Origin: Blastocatellia bacterium
GTDB taxonomy: Bacteria > Acidobacteriota > Blastocatellia > Pyrinomonadales > Pyrinomonadaceae
DNA length: 16,056 nt
Direction of reading: 5' to 3'
NCBI GenBank assembly: GCA_003488005.1
Contig: DNND01000061.1
Location: forward strand, 48,192-64,247
The stretch's first letter is position 1. Each line of letters opens with the position of its first letter. Positions 1-7,444 of this stretch are shown here, piece after piece. The notes beneath the pieces were generated by a model. The model made no database searches and was not told the origin of the DNA. It saw only the letters and a program-made list of their open reading frames with translations. The position numbers were made by a program, and so were the translations under genes.

Positions 1-143
1 CCTTTACATTGGGTCTTCCGTGCTTGCCGATAATCTCTAGAGCAGCTTGCGTGCCACGCAAAAGATTTTTCTGGAAAGCGAGAGCGATTGAGTCTAAGGA
101 ATGAGTTGCGAGCGACCGCAGGCGAGAGGCGCTGCGATGACTA

Positions 144-449
144 TCAATGGCAAGCTTCGACCAGCAGAGATAGATCCTGGATGCCTACAATCCTCACGAA
201 GGATTGTGCGGGAATGGTCTCGCCATTCGTCGACTGTGCCAGCCACAGTTCGCCGTTTACGATCACGGTGCCTTCTGGAGTGAGCGTTGTCTCAACGCGC
301 GCCGCTGCGCCAACCAGTTGCAGGTCACGGGTCCGCACGTTCTTAAGGAGCCAGAGTCCGGCAACCAAGGCGATGAACAGCAGGCCGGCGATGCTGGCAA
401 TGGTGAGCATTTGGTTGGGGATATTGCTAGAGGCGATCGAACCCTTCAA
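144..449 (-). CDS. Short NfeD-like membrane protein (one TM plus OB-fold domain)
   Basis: Encodes about 101 residues. A hydrophobic segment (about residues 14-35, with LLFIALVAGLWLL) is followed by a soluble part beginning VGAAARVETTLTPEGTVIVNG and ending in LSLLVEA. The pattern 'G..G.a.t.L.P.G.v.v.GE.w.A.......i......V.iv......L.V' is that of the C-terminal OB-fold of NfeD proteins. These sit in the membrane and usually work beside SPFH/stomatin proteins in membrane-domain organisation or quality control. Family short forms are commonly longer with more membrane spans, so this one is minimal or 5'-shortened. The start is uncertain: the full frame begins with TTG at 449, an internal ATG lies at 410, and neither has a clear Shine-Dalgarno. 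The start abuts a heptanucleotide repeat array, so repeat expansion into the 5' end is possible. No SPFH partner is visible; any partner could lie left of the window. Confidence 0.6.
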   Translation of the reverse strand: MKGSIASSNIPNQMLTIASIAGLLFIALVAGLWLLKNVRTRDLQLVGAAARVETTLTPEGTVIVNGELWLAQSTNGETIPAQSFVRIVGIQDLSLLVEACH

Positions 450-451
450 GC

Positions 452-584
452 AAATTTCAGATCCCAGATTTCAAATCTCAGAAGACAAAACTCGAAACTC
501 GAAAGTCAAAACTGGGAACACTAAACTCAACAGATAAACGTGGGAACTCGGAACTCGAAACTCGAGACTCGAGACTCGAGACTA
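452..584. repeat. Degenerate heptanucleotide tandem repeat array (19 units in one register)
   Basis: From 452 to 584 the sequence divides without slippage into nineteen 7-bp units of consensus (G/A)(A/G)AACTC. Examples are AAATTTC, AGATCCC, AAAACTC, GAAACTC, GGAACTC and GAGACTC. The C at unit position 7 is kept in 15 of 19 units. Units are most regular at 543-584 and most diverged at 529-542. The last unit, GAGACTA, contains the TAG stop codon of the TPR-protein gene read on the minus strand, and the array ends two bases from the TTG of the NfeD-like gene. It resembles the heptanucleotide STRR class described in cyanobacteria in unit length only. Function is unknown. Confidence 0.85.
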
Positions 585-2384
585 GTTCTTTCCCATCGTC
601 ACTTGACGTTGCAGGGCAATCGCTTCCTGGTTATTGCCATCGATGGTCATCGCGCTGGTTGCATACTTTGTCGCTTCGCCCCTGTCTCCACGCTCGAGGA
701 AAATCCGTCCGAGCAAAATGTGAGCGTCGATGAGTTTTGGATCCCAAAAGATCGCAGTCTTCAGCGCGGCGATGGCCGCTTCCTGATCGCCCCGTCGCTG
801 GTTAATGCGGCCACTGAGCAGATACGCTTCGGCGTTGGTTGGCTCGAGCATGACCACGCGATGCAACTCTGGCAGTGCTTCATCATCCCGTCCGGCCTGA
901 TATAGCTCGCGGGCCTTTGCCAGCAAGTCTTCGGTTCCACTATTCGGGTTGGTGTTGGTGGCCATCTCAATCTTCCGATTGAGATCGGAAATATCATCGC
1001 GATTCAGAACAAGGCGCATTCGCAGCGAAACGCCATTCACCGATTGTGACTTTTGCCACTCCGTCTGCCATTTCGCATAACTCGGCAAGTTGCGGCGTGC
1101 CTGATCGTCAGCCGCAGTCGCGATTTCCGTTTTGCCGATCTTCTCCAGCGACTTTGCATAGAGAAAGAAAGCCTGCCCATCTTGCGGATCGGCGATGATG
1201 ACTGGCTTCAGCTGATCCGACGCTTCCGCATATTTCCCCGAAAGAAACAAGGCCAACGCATAGTTAAAGTGAACGAACGGGTCGTCAGGCGACGATTCGG
1301 CTGCCCGCGCGAGAAAGGAAGCGCCCTGCGCCAACAGCCGCGCGCGCTCATCATCTTTCTTTTCGTCACGCGATGCCTGAACCGCAACCGCACCGGCGTT
1401 GTTGTAGATACCAATCAGCGGCACATCGGAAGCTAACGGAACAAGCGCAGCCAAGGCCCTGCCAAAATCTCCCATCTTTGCGTAGCCCAGCCCGGCGTAA
1501 AATGCTGCTTCGGCGTAGTGCGGGTCCTTCTTCTGTAACTTCGTAAAATATTCCGTCGCGTCTTTCCATTTGCCGTCGAGCATGTAGTAACGGCCCAGCT
1601 CGAACGCCGCTTGCGTATAAATCGCGCCGCCGTTGGCATCTGCATAGAACCGCAGCGCGTTCTTCAGATAGTTAACACGCTTCTCGTCGCGGTCGCCAAG
1701 TTGCACGCCCTTAACATAGGCTTCAAACGCGCGCTGTGGAACTTTGGTAGCCTCTTGCACCAATTGGTTTTGAGAAAAGGGAAGCGCCTTGTCGCGTTGA
1801 TAGAGAATCTGGTAAGCGAGACGGCCTTGAATATTCTGCAGCGTCGTCAATGGACCACCGAAATCAAATTGCCGTGTGGCCCAATTGCCGTCAAACAGCT
1901 CGCCGAGCGTACGGCCTTCGTTTACTTTGATCACGCGTGCTGTCAATTGCACGTACGCTTCCGTCGGCACTTTGTCTTTTTCGGGTTTTGTTTCCCCGCG
2001 AGCCGTTGAGTCCACCGGGGTGACTGAATACGTGCCGATCACGATCATCGAAGCTCGAGCTTCACGCGCCAGCTTAATAGCAGTTGCGCGCGACGGAATG
2101 ACAGTCTCCGGAAGTCGTAGACGTTGGTAGGCGAGTTCGCGTTCATCGCTGGAAACAACCAGCAGCCCCGGTTTGTTCAGCAATTCTGCGATCGAGTCTG
2201 CAAAGCTTTCACCGACCCAGTTATATTCAGGACGGCTCGAGGTATTTTCAAAAGGCAGCACCATCACCACGTCACTGGCCGACTGTGCGCGGGCGGTAAG
2301 TCCCGAAAACGCGAAAAGCAGCAGCGCAAACGCCGCAATCAGCAGGTGGCGAGCGGTAAAGTCAGGAAGCGAAATTCTTGGCAT
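582..2384 (-). CDS. Exported TPR protein with FlgO/CsgG-like N-terminal domain
   Basis: Encodes 600 residues from ATG 2384. A TTG one codon upstream (2387) is also possible, since GAGG at 2396-2399 lies 8 nt from it and 11 nt from the ATG. Residues 10-35 form a signal peptide (hydrophobic LLIAAFALLLFAF, then ARAQS). Residues about 38-200 begin VVMVLPFENTSSRPEYNWVG and continue with ADSIAELL and ASMIVIGTY. This resembles the FlgO/CsgG/TolB-N type of domain found in envelope proteins of Gram-negative bacteria. The rest is alpha-helical with TPR pairs at roughly 255-320, 367-430 and 483-595 (for example PTNAEAYLLSGRINQRRGDQEAAIAALKTAI). It is probably a periplasmic or outer-membrane-associated scaffold. 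No enzymatic motif is seen. It lies 3' of the protease gene on the same strand, about 180 bp away with an inverted repeat between them, so co-transcription is doubtful. Confidence 0.85.
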   Translation of the reverse strand: MPRISLPDFTARHLLIAAFALLLFAFSGLTARAQSASDVVMVLPFENTSSRPEYNWVGESFADSIAELLNKPGLLVVSSDERELAYQRLRLPETVIPSRATAIKLAREARASMIVIGTYSVTPVDSTARGETKPEKDKVPTEAYVQLTARVIKVNEGRTLGELFDGNWATRQFDFGGPLTTLQNIQGRLAYQILYQRDKALPFSQNQLVQEATKVPQRAFEAYVKGVQLGDRDEKRVNYLKNALRFYADANGGAIYTQAAFELGRYYMLDGKWKDATEYFTKLQKKDPHYAEAAFYAGLGYAKMGDFGRALAALVPLASDVPLIGIYNNAGAVAVQASRDEKKDDERARLLAQGASFLARAAESSPDDPFVHFNYALALFLSGKYAEASDQLKPVIIADPQDGQAFFLYAKSLEKIGKTEIATAADDQARRNLPSYAKWQTEWQKSQSVNGVSLRMRLVLNRDDISDLNRKIEMATNTNPNSGTEDLLAKARELYQAGRDDEALPELHRVVMLEPTNAEAYLLSGRINQRRGDQEAAIAALKTAIFWDPKLIDAHILLGRIFLERGDRGEATKYATSAMTIDGNNQEAIALQRQVTMGKN

Positions 2385-2476
2385 CAATCAATAATCCTCA
2401 ATAAAGAGCGGCACAAATGCGAACAAGACGAAATATGATGCCATCAATATAGCAGCGGTTGGTCAGAAGACGCATC

Positions 2477-2515
2477 ACGGCCAGGAAGCTCCGTTCGAAG
2501 GTACTTCCTGGCCGT
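2477..2515. terminator. Perfect 12-bp inverted repeat; possible terminator of the protease gene
   Basis: The arms ACGGCCAGGAAG (2477-2488) and CTTCCTGGCCGT (2504-2515) are perfectly complementary around a 15-nt loop. It lies about 50 bp past the protease stop codon and upstream of the TPR-protein gene, both on the minus strand. In the minus-strand direction no clear U-run follows the stem. In the plus-strand direction TGGTTTTCG follows. It is therefore a hairpin-forming element that may end or attenuate transcription, but not a textbook intrinsic terminator. Confidence 0.45.
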
Positions 2516-2567
2516 TGGTTTTCGTCGGTCTTGGGTATTGCCGAATCGGAGGCGACCGGCCGCAACC

Positions 2568-4535
2568 TCAATGCATGCCGGCAGTGTCGTCGCCGCTGGT
2601 GGAATCGGACAACATGATGCCGTCGGAAAGCATGATGCCGTCGCTCAACATGATTCCATCTGACAGCATGATGCCGTCGCTGAGCATTATCCCATCGCTC
2701 AACATGATCCCATCGCTAAGCATAATTCCATCCGACAGCATGATGCCGGTGGGACAGAAAACGCCGCCGCCAAACATCGCCGTGCCGTCGCTTTTCATCA
2801 GGTAGTTACCCATCGATAGATTAGTCGTCCACATGCTGGTGCTGAGACTCTGCGAGTAAGCTCCTTCATTGACGCCGTCGCCAAGCACATACCCCTTGCC
2901 ATAACTCTTCTGATATTTATTAATCAGGTTCGTGCCAGTGACTGTGCCGTGGTTCAACACAATGCCTTGCGACCAGGGAAATGCATAAGAAGAAATCGTT
3001 GTCTGCGGGCTGGGAGCAGTCTGCGTAAGTAAAGATGAACCGACGGGCGGCGCTGACAGGCTCAGCAACTCGCTGCGCACTAGTTTGGCCACCGCGACTG
3101 CGCCAGCCACGTTAAGTTCTCCCGATCCTTGCTCAAAAGTATTGAAGCCTGAGAGCGGTTGGGCCGTGTACATCAGAATCATTTTGACCATGTTCGGCGT
3201 TAGATTTGGATTTGCTTCAAACAACAGTGCCGCCGCGCCGGCTACCATTGGCGACGACATGGATGTGCCGCTCATGTACATCAACTTCATGTTGCTTAGC
3301 GAGTAGAGATTGGTTTCCAAATCCGGGTGCGTGCTGACGAGGTAGTTACTCCTCGCTTCGGCCGAGATTATCTTGTTACCCGGCGCAACGAGATCCGGCT
3401 TCACCAGGTTGTCGTAGTGTTTCACTCCGCTGGTGTCGGTTGAGTAGCTGCGCGTGGGGCCACGCGAGCTGTAGGTTGTAATCGTGTCGTCGTCGCGCGC
3501 GTCGCTGCCATAGGTGTTGCTCGCGCCAACCGTAATCGCCGAAGGCTCGTTACCCGGGCAGTGAATGGCGCCGTAGATTTTCTGGCTGGTAGAAGTTTTG
3601 CCGTTGTTTCCTGCAGCGGCTACCACGACGACTCCGGCATTCACCAGCTTGCGTACAGACTGGCAAATCGGATCATTCTTGTACGAGTTGATTGCCGGCG
3701 TGCCGAGACTGATGTTTACCACGCGAATGTTGTAGGCCTGCCGATTCGACATTACCCAATCGAGCGCTTTCAAGACACCCGAGACCGTGCCGACGCCCCG
3801 CGAATTGATTACGCGCAGGTTCACCAAATTTGCCGCTGTCGCGATGCCTTCATATTTGCCGTTGGTTGCGGTACCAACTCCGGCGGCGATCGCGGCTACA
3901 TGAGTGCCGTGCCCGTAAGGATCATCGGTGCGACCTTCGCCGGTGAAGTCCTTGCTGAAAGCAACTTTGCCCGACTGCACGGTGAATGACTTGTGCGTGG
4001 TGTCAATGCCGGAGTCGAGGATGGCGATTCTTACATTCGAACCATCGAGCGTGTAGTTGATCCCAACTGAGTTTTTCTGATCGCGGCTCTGATCAGTTCC
4101 GGTGGTGGTCGAAACGTGACCGAGGCTTCGTACTTCCGTGTCAAGTGATACGTAGGTCACCGATGGATCAGCCGCGATTGCGTCAACCGAATCGGCTCGG
4201 GTTTCGACCAGGGTAATATTGAGAAGCGATAAGACGCCTTGCACCACGCCTCCCACCGTTTGCACAAGCCCGCCGACCAGGCCACCCAATAGACCGCCGC
4301 CGCCTAACAAGCCTCCACCCGAGGATGTAGATGACGAGTTAGATTGCACGATCACTTTGACGCGAGTGCTTCCCTGGCCAGATTGAATTAGTTGGCGCAG
4401 GTCTGGCGAAACTTTATCGTTCACCGTCGCGGTGGTCGCCTGTGCTTTGTTGTTGTGCGTGATTAGTAATGCGGGGCTGAGCGCAACGAGCAGGGCAATG
4501 GCGATCAGACGTTTGTACAGTTGGGGGCGATTCAT
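2568..4535 (-). CDS. Secreted subtilisin-like serine protease (S8) with GIMLSD repeat tail
   Basis: Encodes 655 residues from ATG 4535, chosen because CGGAG sits 7 nt upstream and the frame then starts with a signal peptide (MNRPQLYKRLIAIALLVALS); the frame stays open further upstream but reads as non-coding. Residues about 42-138 look like an inhibitor-I9-type propeptide (VKVIVQS ... DSVDAIAADPSVTYVSLD), split by a Gly/Leu/Val-rich insert at about 73-105. The S8 domain spans about 155-485 with Asp174 (AILDSGID), His209 (GHGTHVA), oxyanion Asn310 (AAAGNNG) and Ser425 (SGTSMSSP), so it should be active. A linker follows to residue 596, then eight GIMLSD copies (597-644) and an acidic end, STSGDDTAGMH. 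It is probably exported by Sec and self-processed. The repeat tail may be a surface-attachment or adhesion element, but no sorting signal is recognised. Confidence 0.95.
   Translation of the reverse strand: MNRPQLYKRLIAIALLVALSPALLITHNNKAQATTATVNDKVSPDLRQLIQSGQGSTRVKVIVQSNSSSTSSGGGLLGGGGLLGGLVGGLVQTVGGVVQGVLSLLNITLVETRADSVDAIAADPSVTYVSLDTEVRSLGHVSTTTGTDQSRDQKNSVGINYTLDGSNVRIAILDSGIDTTHKSFTVQSGKVAFSKDFTGEGRTDDPYGHGTHVAAIAAGVGTATNGKYEGIATAANLVNLRVINSRGVGTVSGVLKALDWVMSNRQAYNIRVVNISLGTPAINSYKNDPICQSVRKLVNAGVVVVAAAGNNGKTSTSQKIYGAIHCPGNEPSAITVGASNTYGSDARDDDTITTYSSRGPTRSYSTDTSGVKHYDNLVKPDLVAPGNKIISAEARSNYLVSTHPDLETNLYSLSNMKLMYMSGTSMSSPMVAGAAALLFEANPNLTPNMVKMILMYTAQPLSGFNTFEQGSGELNVAGAVAVAKLVRSELLSLSAPPVGSSLLTQTAPSPQTTISSYAFPWSQGIVLNHGTVTGTNLINKYQKSYGKGYVLGDGVNEGAYSQSLSTSMWTTNLSMGNYLMKSDGTAMFGGGVFCPTGIMLSDGIMLSDGIMLSDGIMLSDGIMLSDGIMLSDGIMLSDGIMLSDSTSGDDTAGMH
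2604..2747 (-). repeat. Eight 18-bp tandem repeats encoding GIMLSD
   Basis: Eight consecutive 18-bp units encode eight identical GIMLSD hexapeptides (residues 597-644 of the S8 protease). At DNA level the units differ at synonymous sites: Ile appears as ATC, ATA and ATT-type codons, Ser as AGC and TCC/TCG types, and Asp as GAC and GAT. The peptide is identical in every copy although the codons have drifted, which suggests selection on the protein repeat rather than very recent slippage. Confidence 0.95.
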
Positions 4536-4557
4536 CGTTTTCTCCGTTTGAACTGAA

Positions 4558-4587
4558 ATTAGAATTGCAATCGGACTCACAAAACAA
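4558..4587 (-). promoter_or_regulatory. Candidate sigma-70-type promoter of the S8 protease
   Basis: Read on the minus strand, TTGTTT (4587-4582) and TCTAAT (4563-4558) are separated by 18 bp. The -10 matches TATAAT in 5 of 6 positions and the -35 matches TTGACA in 3 of 6. Transcription would begin close to 4551, giving a leader of about 16 nt that just contains the CGGAG ribosome binding site ahead of the ATG at 4535. It was found by eye only, and promoter consensus in this phylum is uncertain. Confidence 0.3.
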
Positions 4588-4652
4588 TTCACCACCGTCA
4601 ACGAACACGGAAGGGCCGGCTTGAAACCCCTTGACACACTTAAGAGCCGGCG

Positions 4653-4671
4653 CGCGAAAAATTCTTTCGCG
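4653..4671. repeat. Short perfect hairpin upstream of the protease
   Basis: CGCGAAA (4653-4659) and TTTCGCG (4665-4671) form a perfect 7-bp stem with loop AATTC. It lies about 120 bp upstream of the protease start and directly beside the GCCGGC inverted repeat. It could be an operator or a leader hairpin; nothing in the sequence decides which. Confidence 0.35.
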
Positions 4672-5231
4672 AGTCTTTCGGAAACTCCCACTGCCTTATC
4701 TGGGCGACTTAGGCTGGTAAGTGTGTGCCCGCTGCAGCTTTCGCCGGCAGAAGGCCTTTATCGTTGACGGTAGTGAATGAAAAGAACAACGCTCACAGTT
4801 CGAGCGCGCTTCCTTTAGCGAGCACCGTGCCAGCAAAATTTTCCCACATCATTGATAGCCAAAACTGCTAAAAGCCTTGACGAAATCACAGATTGTCAAT
4901 TCGGTTATTGTCCGGTGGGATTCGATGAAATTCACCCTGACCGAACTAAGCGTCAACTTGATGGCGGGAAGAGGTCCGTTTGAACGGTGAGCTGAATAAT
5001 TTGCGTCCCGCGCAAACAAATGTTCGCTCTCTTTTCTTGTTGCCAATTCCAAAGACGCCGCTAGCGAGCTGATTTTCGGGGGCGCTTCGTGGATTTGGAC
5101 TGACCGGCTTGACGATTCATCTTGATAATTCCTTAACGAAATCTTTACATCTCCGCAGACGGTTTTCACATCCAACGAGCCTATGTCCCCGGCGTTTTAT
5201 TCATTTAATTCTTGGAAAGCGGAGTCTCCAG

Positions 5232-6095
5232 ATGAAATTGCAGATAGTCAGGATAAGCGTGGTGATTTTCCTTGCCACGTCCCTATTAAGTTTTCCTGGC
5301 GCCACACGACAGGCGCAAGCTTCGAAACCAACCGAACAACTTATTTCCGCGTTTGCGGCTGCTGACCCGCCTGTCAACGTTGAGGAGATTGTCAGGTCAT
5401 TTACAGCCAAAGAAACAGAATTTCGCCACGCCCTGGCGGAATATGCTTTCATCCGAGACGCGACCGTTCAGACTATCGGAATGGGTGGGCAGATCACTGG
5501 GGAGTATCACCGAACCTCGCAATTTGTTTTCAACGACACCAATGAACGGTTCGAGAAGATCACATATTTTCCACAACCTACACTTACCGAACTTTCAATC
5601 ACTCAAGAAGACCTCGAGGATCTTGGCGGCGTTCAACCGTTCGCGCTCGAAGCGTCAAAAATTGGTCAGTACAATTTCAACTACGTTGGCACGGAACGAG
5701 TGGACGAACTGGACACCTATGTTTTTGATGTGGCGCCAAAAGTGATTCCCAAAAAAGTCAGTGAGCGGTTCTTCCAGGGACGAATCTGGGTGGACCAGCA
5801 GGACGTGCAAATCGTTAAAGTGAAAGGGAAGGGCGTGCCTGAGGGCGATCAACGCTTCCCCATTTTTGAAACGTACCGGCAACAGGTGGACGGGCATTAT
5901 TGGTTTCCGGTCTATACCTACTCCGATGATCAATTGGATTTTCCCAAAGGTCCGTCGGTTCACCTGCGGATGGTGGTGCGTTACACCGACTACAAGCGCT
6001 TCCGAAGTAAGGTGCGGATTACTGATGTTGAGAACCAGGAAGAAATCCAATCGCAGCCAACGACAACACCTACGCCGGCGCCAAAGAAGCCGTAA
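5232..6095 (+). CDS. Exported protein, possible LolA/RseB-like fold
   Basis: Encodes 287 residues from ATG 5232, preferred over an upstream in-frame ATG at 5109 because GGAG (5221-5224) lies 7 nt before it and the protein then opens with a signal peptide (MKLQIVRISVVIFLATSLLS, cleavage probably after QAQA). The mature part is about 255 residues of beta-rich sequence. The stretch FQGRIWVDQQDVQIVKVKG (about 181-199), the preceding YVFDVAPK and the later GHYWFPVYTY recall LolA/RseB-type lipoprotein-carrier folds ('.G.iwvD..d..i.k.'). The C-terminal end is a Thr/Pro-rich tail (TTTPTPAPKKP). It may bind lipids or lipoproteins in the periplasm, but the exact family was not recognised and a carrier role is inference. 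It is the only plus-strand gene between the protease and the glycan operon, and it converges with the GH144-like gene across a 29-bp gap. Confidence 0.75.
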   Translation: MKLQIVRISVVIFLATSLLSFPGATRQAQASKPTEQLISAFAAADPPVNVEEIVRSFTAKETEFRHALAEYAFIRDATVQTIGMGGQITGEYHRTSQFVFNDTNERFEKITYFPQPTLTELSITQEDLEDLGGVQPFALEASKIGQYNFNYVGTERVDELDTYVFDVAPKVIPKKVSERFFQGRIWVDQQDVQIVKVKGKGVPEGDQRFPIFETYRQQVDGHYWFPVYTYSDDQLDFPKGPSVHLRMVVRYTDYKRFRSKVRITDVENQEEIQSQPTTTPTPAPKKP

Positions 6096-6124
6096 GTAAA
6101 GAGGAGAACCGCAGCGCTTATTGT

Positions 6125-7444
6125 TTACAGCCAGCCCCCGGCAAAGCCTGCGCGGCCCAGTCCGTCGATGATGTAGGGACAGCGCCGCATTAACTGCCAG
6201 AGAAATCCGGAGCGGTAATTCTCGATCATCATAACTATCGGCCCCTGATCGAGACCGTAATATCCTTTGGAGATCCATCCCACCGGCTGTTGAGCCTGGT
6301 CCTTCCCTTCATCTGCCGGAAAGGTTGGATTGAAACTGCACTTGAACCCGTACTTGCTGGTCATCTCGGGAAACATCTCATCGAAATACTTGAGTGACGG
6401 TAAGACAATCTCTGGCGCGAACGGAAGGGAAGCGACCACGGCCCACGGTGCTAACGTGCCGTCGTCCGGTCCGCTGGGAACAGCGCGCCCTTTGTAATCG
6501 TAAAACCGCAGCAAACTGCCTCGTACCCTCTTTCTTGCCGGTCCTGGTCCATCGCTCGCAGTCAGACCCCAAATGTGTTCACCATAGCCTTTAAACTTTC
6601 GCGGGTTGCGAATCGCGTACTGCTGCTGAATGTACGTGGCGCGACGGCTGTTCTCGAAATAGTCAATCCCACGGCTTCGCATGTACTCGTCCTGAATGCC
6701 ACGAAAATCGATCCACATGTGTGAAAGCTGATGGATGAAGAGCGGACCGGCGTAGAGAAACTCATGATCATAAAGCTTCTTCCACTTATAGGTCCTGGTC
6801 CAAGCGGCGTAACTCCTGCTGGGCAATGGGTAGGTTGGCGAAGCGAGAGCGAGAACATAAAGAAGGAGTGCCTCATTGTAGCCCTGCCAACGATATGTGA
6901 TGAATCCGCTTTCCGGTTTCCATCCATGCGTTACCGTGTCTTTCCCATTCTGCGCCCATTGCCAGTCGGCGCGGGCGTAGATGGCGTTGGCAAGTGCGCG
7001 AATCTCGCGTTCCGCTTTAGTGTCGTGATTAAAATACTCGGCGGCCGTCAGCGCTCCAGCGATCAGGAAAGTCGAATCGATAGTTGACAGTTCGGAATTC
7101 CACGTTCGCCGCCCGGTCTTCATGTCGAGGAAGTGATAATAGAAACCTTTGTACCCGGTGGCGTCCGCTTCCGAACCATGCGGGCTGTTCCAAAAAAAGC
7201 GCAGCGTTGTGAGCGTTCGCTTAACGGCGGCGTTGCGCGTGATGAATTTCCGTTCGACACCAACGCAATATGCGACGAGAGCAAAGCCGGTGGCCGTGAT
7301 GCTGCACGGTGATCCCTGACGAGTGCTGTCCGGCACCAGACCATTCTCCGGATTTGTCTCCTTCAGGAAAAAATCAAAGGTAAGGCGCTGAAGCATCTCC
7401 AGTTGGTCATCAGAAAAGGCGTGTGGTTTTGGCTTCACTACCAA
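6125..7444 (-). CDS. GH144/'glycoamylase' family protein, predicted beta-1,2-glucan-active
   Basis: Encodes 439 residues. The start is TTG 7444, supported by AGGAG 7 nt upstream; an in-frame stop lies further upstream with no ATG between. The family is recognised by an (alpha/alpha)-toroid type sequence with SELSTIDSTFLIAG (117-130), GYNEALLLYVLALASP (188-203), LFIHQLSHMWIDFRG (235-249), GYGEHIWGLTASDGP (286-300) and DDGTLAPWAVVASLPFAPE (327-345). Known GH144 members are endo-beta-1,2-glucanases, and related domains occur in cyclic beta-1,2-glucan synthases, so a role in beta-1,2-glucan breakdown is likely but the substrate is not proven. No signal peptide or lipobox is seen, so it would be cytoplasmic as annotated, unlike many secreted relatives. 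Essentially the whole domain length is present. The many in-frame ORFs on the opposite strand are shadows. Confidence 0.88.
   Translation of the reverse strand: MVVKPKPHAFSDDQLEMLQRLTFDFFLKETNPENGLVPDSTRQGSPCSITATGFALVAYCVGVERKFITRNAAVKRTLTTLRFFWNSPHGSEADATGYKGFYYHFLDMKTGRRTWNSELSTIDSTFLIAGALTAAEYFNHDTKAEREIRALANAIYARADWQWAQNGKDTVTHGWKPESGFITYRWQGYNEALLLYVLALASPTYPLPSRSYAAWTRTYKWKKLYDHEFLYAGPLFIHQLSHMWIDFRGIQDEYMRSRGIDYFENSRRATYIQQQYAIRNPRKFKGYGEHIWGLTASDGPGPARKRVRGSLLRFYDYKGRAVPSGPDDGTLAPWAVVASLPFAPEIVLPSLKYFDEMFPEMTSKYGFKCSFNPTFPADEGKDQAQQPVGWISKGYYGLDQGPIVMMIENYRSGFLWQLMRRCPYIIDGLGRAGFAGGWL

Larger units (their letters stand above)
4536..5231. other. Divergent intergenic region without a convincing gene
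   Basis: About 700 bp separate the divergent protease and exported-protein genes. It holds the candidate protease promoter, an 8-bp-class inverted repeat built on GCCGGC (4615-4622 with 4642-4651) and a 7-bp hairpin CGCGAAA/TTTCGCG with a 5-nt loop (4653-4671). A TTGACG (5109) and a GATAAT (5124) are present but wrongly spaced for one promoter. A minus-strand open frame at 4849-5175 has no recognisable domain and no supported start. No tRNA or riboswitch fold was recognised. Confidence 0.5.

Noticed and set aside
1..143. Open minus-strand frame at the left edge (about LAFQKNLLRGTQAALEIIGK).
   Set aside because: Too short, no start, no recognised family, and it overlaps the end of the NfeD-like gene out of frame; it could equally be non-coding.
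88..537. Plus-strand open frame over the NfeD-like gene and the heptamer array.
   Set aside because: Its C-terminal part is just translation of the 7-bp repeats (Asn-Ser-Lys-type periodic peptide) and its N-terminal part is antisense to the NfeD OB domain.
2515..2805. Plus-strand frame with MMPSLNMIPS-like repeats.
   Set aside because: It is the antisense translation of the GIMLSD repeat of the protease.
4790..4830. GTTCGAGCGC stretch reminiscent of a tRNA T-loop.
   Set aside because: No acceptor stem, anticodon arm or CCA end can be folded around it.
4849..5175. Minus-strand open frame of 108 codons in the divergent intergenic region.
   Set aside because: No domain, no signal for a start, mixed composition typical of random translation, and it would overlap regulatory DNA of the neighbouring gene.
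5655..6278. Long minus-strand open frame (207 codons) over the exported LolA-like gene.
   Set aside because: It is an antisense shadow: it covers two real genes whose signal peptide or family motifs are clear, and it has Arg/Leu/His-rich low-quality translation.
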